Part shown: piece after piece, positions 21,498 to 24,286 of the stretch | Position numbering within the stretch: position 1 is the first letter of the stretch | Layout: each line of letters opens with the position of its first letter | Assembly: GCA_024636595.1 (NCBI GenBank) | Contig: JAGXGT010000197.1 | Span: 1-24,286 of the forward strand | From: Sphingomonadales bacterium | GTDB lineage: Bacteria; Pseudomonadota; Alphaproteobacteria; Sphingomonadales; Sphingomonadaceae | DNA: 24,286 nt | Direction: 5' to 3' | Program-made: the position numbers and the translations under genes | The notes under the pieces: generated by a model | Databases searched by the model: none | What the model was told of the DNA's origin: nothing | What the model saw: the letters and a program-made list of their open reading frames with translations, nothing else

Positions 21498-24278
21498 CTA
21501 TTTTTTCATGCTGTCCCTGAGCGCCGCCAGTTCAGCGAAGGCACCGCCGGCTGTCGCCAGCACAGGCTCCACCTTGCGCTTGACCGGTGCACCCTTGGCC
21601 TTTTTCTGATGCGTTTCACGGGATTTGAACTGATTCCGGTTCTTTTTGCGGGCCATGCCCTTCCAGCGCCAATATTGCACGACTGCAGCCGGTTCTTCAC
21701 TATCCGCAACATCATCGGCTGGCGCGGCATCGGCTTCCGCGGCCACGGTCGGCGCTGGATCAGATGCCACAACCTCTTCGGCCGACACTTCCGATTTGTC
21801 AGCACTGGCTTGCGGTGATGAACCGGCCTCGGCAACCAGATTCTCAGCCGGCTTCTGGACTGGGGCCGGCTGGTCATCGGTTTTGACAAAACCTGCCAGA
21901 GCCAGCAGCGCCTCATAACAGGCTTGCGACAGCCCCAGCGACGTCGCCAGAGCGGGATCAACCGAGAATATATCGCCCTGCTGCCGCGCCTCATGCGCTT
22001 GCTTGACCAGCCGTTCGACCATGTCGACCCGGACATATTCGTCGCCAATCTTGCGAAAGCCGAGCCGTGCCGCGTGATCGGCGGCGGCAAATGTGCCCTG
22101 CTTGAGATGGACGGCGTTGTCCGGTGCCTGGTCAATCATCGGCTCTGCATCATAAGCCGCGAACAGCGCGGTCCGCCAGAGCACCGCACCGGGCTTCATC
22201 AGCGCGTGATGAAAAATATCGAGCGCCCCGAACACCAGACCAGCCCGCCGCGCATGCCCGCGCATATCATTGTCGAGGGCGCGGACGGCCTGATCGATTT
22301 GGCTCCGCGACAAGATCCCGCCGGCGTCAACGATCTGCGCAAACAAGGCGCGCACCGCCGCCGGTGTTTCCGGCTCATTGGCCAGCGCGTCAATTTTCAC
22401 CAGTCCCTGCAGATGCTTGGCCTTCATCGCGTCGACCCAGGCCTTGACCCGATCGATCACTTTCTGGCTGTCATCGGCGGCCATATCCTTGATCGACCGT
22501 TCGAATTTGATCTCGGGCTGCAAGAGCGTCTTGCCCTTCGACAAAACCGCCAGCCGGCTGTCGCCCCACATGATCGTCGGCTGCCCGGTCGCATCGGGGA
22601 CCAATGCCAGAACAGAGTCCGGTGCCTTGGCAAGAGCGTCTGCATTGTCTGTCATAATCCGTCCCAAATATCTTTCTGCCGCCGCAAGCAGCATCTTGCG
22701 ATCCTCTCTCCGGCTATCGGATGGTACGAGAAATTGGAAGCCCTTGAGTGTTCCTATTTCCTGTCCCTCGACCAGCACCTGTCCATCGTCATCGACGACG
22801 ACATCCTGCGGCAGTGTATCTTTCAGCAAGCCGCGCATCAATACCCGCGTCCGTTTGTCGACAAAACGCTGGGTCAGCAGCGCGTGCATCGCATCGCTGA
22901 GCCGGGACTCCAGAGCGCGGGTGCGATCGATCATCGCTTCGGGCTGCTCCACCCAATGCGACTTTTGCGCGATATAGGTCCAGGTGCGGGCCGCTGCGAT
23001 GCGTGCGCCCAGCGTCGCGATGTCCCCCTGGACATTCTCCAGCCGCGCAATTTCCTGTGCCATCCGCGCATGCGGAATCCTGTGATTGCCCCCCGCAAGA
23101 TGCGGCCAGAGCGAAGCGATGAAGCGCGCCTGATGATCCGCCCCGACCTTGCGAAAATCGGGGATGCAGGCCGCCTCCCACAGCAACCGCACCTTGCCCG
23201 ACGTATCGGCGAGACGGGACAGCGCTGGATCCTGCGCCAGCCTTTTCAACACCGCTAGGTCAACGGCTTCCGGCGCGGCTTGCAATCGCCGTTCCTGCGG
23301 CTTTTCCTCGAGCGACCGGATCAGGCTGTCGACCGACGCAAAATCCGGGTCGGCGTTGCGCCAGTACAACCATTCCAGCTTGGGAAACCGATGCGCTTCC
23401 AGATTTTCGATTTCCTCCGGCTGCAATTGATCCGATGTGGCCAGACCCGACAGCACGCCAAAGCTGCCATCCTTCTGGTGGCGACCGGCGCGCCCGGCAA
23501 TCTGACCGATCTCCGCCAGGGCAAGCCGGCGCCTACGGTGGCCGTCAAATTTCTTCAGCGCGGCAAAAGCGACATGGGTGACGTCGAGATTGAGCCCCAT
23601 GCCAATCGCATCGGTGGCGACCAGATAGTCGACCTCGCCATCCTGGTACATTTTGACCTGGGCGTTGCGGGTCTGCGGCGACAATGACCCCATGACCAGC
23701 GCCGCGCCGCCATGCTGCCGCCGCAGCATTTCAGCAATTGCGTAGACATCTTCGATCGAAAAGGCGACGATTGCGGATCGCCGCGGCAACCGGGACAGCT
23801 TGCGCGGCCCTGCGTAGCTCAGCGTCGAAAAACGCGGCCGGGTGATAATTTCGGCATCGGGCAGCAGCGCCTCAATCAGTGGCCTGAGGCTTTCCGAGCC
23901 AAGGATCATGGTTTCGTCGCGGCCCCGCGCATGCAGCATGCGGTCGGTAAAAATATGCCCGCGCTCGGGATCGATACCGATCTGCGCCTCGTCGATCGCG
24001 ACGAAAGCAAATTCGCGGTCCATCGGCATGGCTTCCGCCGTGCACAGAAACCACTGCGCATCCTTCGGGATGATCTTTTCTTCACCCGTAACCAGCGCCA
24101 CCCGATTGGCGCCCTTCAACGCCACCACCCGGTCATAGACTTCCCGCGCCAGCAAGCGCAGCGGAAAACCGATCATCCCGCTCGAATGGGCACACATGCG
24201 CTCGATGGCAAGATGGGTTTTGCCGGTGTTGGTCGGGCCGAGAACGGCCACGAGAGACGACTGATCGAACCGGGACAT
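21498..24278 (-). CDS. Suv3/MgpS-like RNA helicase
   Basis: This is a superfamily 2 helicase related to mitochondrial Suv3 (SUPV3L1), an RNA degradosome component. The 926-residue product is complete, with ATG 24276-24278. The Walker A motif GPTNTGKT is at residues 14-21 and motif II is IDEAQIG around 95-101. Later motifs include ATDAIGMGLNLDVTHVAF and the RNA-helicase motif VI QIAGRAGRHQ. The middle part to about 770 continues the conserved alphaproteobacterial region. After that comes an Ala/Glu/Pro-rich linker (about 775-860) and a basic tail with RKKNRNQFKSRETHQKKAKG, suited to nucleic-acid binding. The S4 protein gene follows after 9 bases. Role in RNA processing is inferred from homology. 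Confidence 0.9.
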   Translation of the reverse strand: MSRFDQSSLVAVLGPTNTGKTHLAIERMCAHSSGMIGFPLRLLAREVYDRVVALKGANRVALVTGEEKIIPKDAQWFLCTAEAMPMDREFAFVAIDEAQIGIDPERGHIFTDRMLHARGRDETMILGSESLRPLIEALLPDAEIITRPRFSTLSYAGPRKLSRLPRRSAIVAFSIEDVYAIAEMLRRQHGGAALVMGSLSPQTRNAQVKMYQDGEVDYLVATDAIGMGLNLDVTHVAFAALKKFDGHRRRRLALAEIGQIAGRAGRHQKDGSFGVLSGLATSDQLQPEEIENLEAHRFPKLEWLYWRNADPDFASVDSLIRSLEEKPQERRLQAAPEAVDLAVLKRLAQDPALSRLADTSGKVRLLWEAACIPDFRKVGADHQARFIASLWPHLAGGNHRIPHARMAQEIARLENVQGDIATLGARIAAARTWTYIAQKSHWVEQPEAMIDRTRALESRLSDAMHALLTQRFVDKRTRVLMRGLLKDTLPQDVVVDDDGQVLVEGQEIGTLKGFQFLVPSDSRREDRKMLLAAAERYLGRIMTDNADALAKAPDSVLALVPDATGQPTIMWGDSRLAVLSKGKTLLQPEIKFERSIKDMAADDSQKVIDRVKAWVDAMKAKHLQGLVKIDALANEPETPAAVRALFAQIVDAGGILSRSQIDQAVRALDNDMRGHARRAGLVFGALDIFHHALMKPGAVLWRTALFAAYDAEPMIDQAPDNAVHLKQGTFAAADHAARLGFRKIGDEYVRVDMVERLVKQAHEARQQGDIFSVDPALATSLGLSQACYEALLALAGFVKTDDQPAPVQKPAENLVAEAGSSPQASADKSEVSAEEVVASDPAPTVAAEADAAPADDVADSEEPAAVVQYWRWKGMARKKNRNQFKSRETHQKKAKGAPVKRKVEPVLATAGGAFAELAALRDSMKK

Positions 24279-24286
24279 GGCTGCAC

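Noticed and set aside
21924..23258. 444-codon plus-strand open frame
   Set aside because: Antisense to the helicase; many His/Arg/Gln typical of a reversed-frame shadow.

Overview
The window looks like ordinary chromosomal DNA of an alphaproteobacterium, most likely a sphingomonad (Sphingomonadales). I infer this from protein flavour: a CarD-family regulator, the order Suv3-like helicase / S4 protein / 7Fe ferredoxin / CarD, several GIN-domain (DUF2807) proteins, a 583-residue acyl-CoA dehydrogenase next to a DUF815 ATPase, and moderately GC-rich codon use. I could not run a taxonomic search. There are no tRNA, rRNA, CRISPR, phage or insertion-sequence features. Coding density is high, and the only gene-free stretch over 300 bases lies between fdxA and carD.

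Layout. (a) 3-1430 is the 3' end of rpoC, followed by a strong terminator and a degenerate second copy of it. (b) 1552-3959 is a redox module: pirin then wrbA on the minus strand, divergent from a LysR-type regulator, with an inverted repeat between them. (c) 4188-5894 holds a LysE-family exporter and a secreted PDZ plus M48 metallopeptidase, both on plus. (d) 11826-5896, read on minus, is a tightly packed set: RND adaptor lipoprotein, RND permease, msrA, galU and a small lipoprotein. (e) 12009-12968 encodes threonylcarbamoyl-AMP synthase (minus), divergent from an acyl-CoA dehydrogenase and a coupled DUF815 ATPase (plus, 13021-15605). (f) 17220-15607 (minus) encodes a small glycine-rich membrane protein and a sorbosone/glucose dehydrogenase-like protein. 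(g) 17383-17592 (plus) is a small conserved-looking soluble protein. (h) 19752-17609 (minus) is GIN-domain lipoprotein / SAM methyltransferase / GIN-domain secreted protein. (i) 24278-19905 (minus) is Suv3-like helicase, S4 RNA-binding protein, ferredoxin FdxA and CarD with its terminator.

Working together. Three units suggest shared function. Pirin (quercetinase-like) and WrbA (quinone reductase) may form a quinone or flavonoid response under the LysR regulator. The efflux pair, methionine sulfoxide reductase, UDP-glucose synthesis and a lipoprotein may form an envelope or oxidative-stress operon. The GIN-methyltransferase-GIN operon has no function known to me. The helicase and S4 protein, separated by 9 bases, point to RNA metabolism.

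I found no clear-cut new defence or mobile system. The best candidates for undescribed biology are the GIN-methyltransferase-GIN operon, the adaptor-RND-msrA-galU operon, and two convergent gene pairs whose stop codons are one base apart. Many long antisense reading frames are present but look like shadows of real genes.
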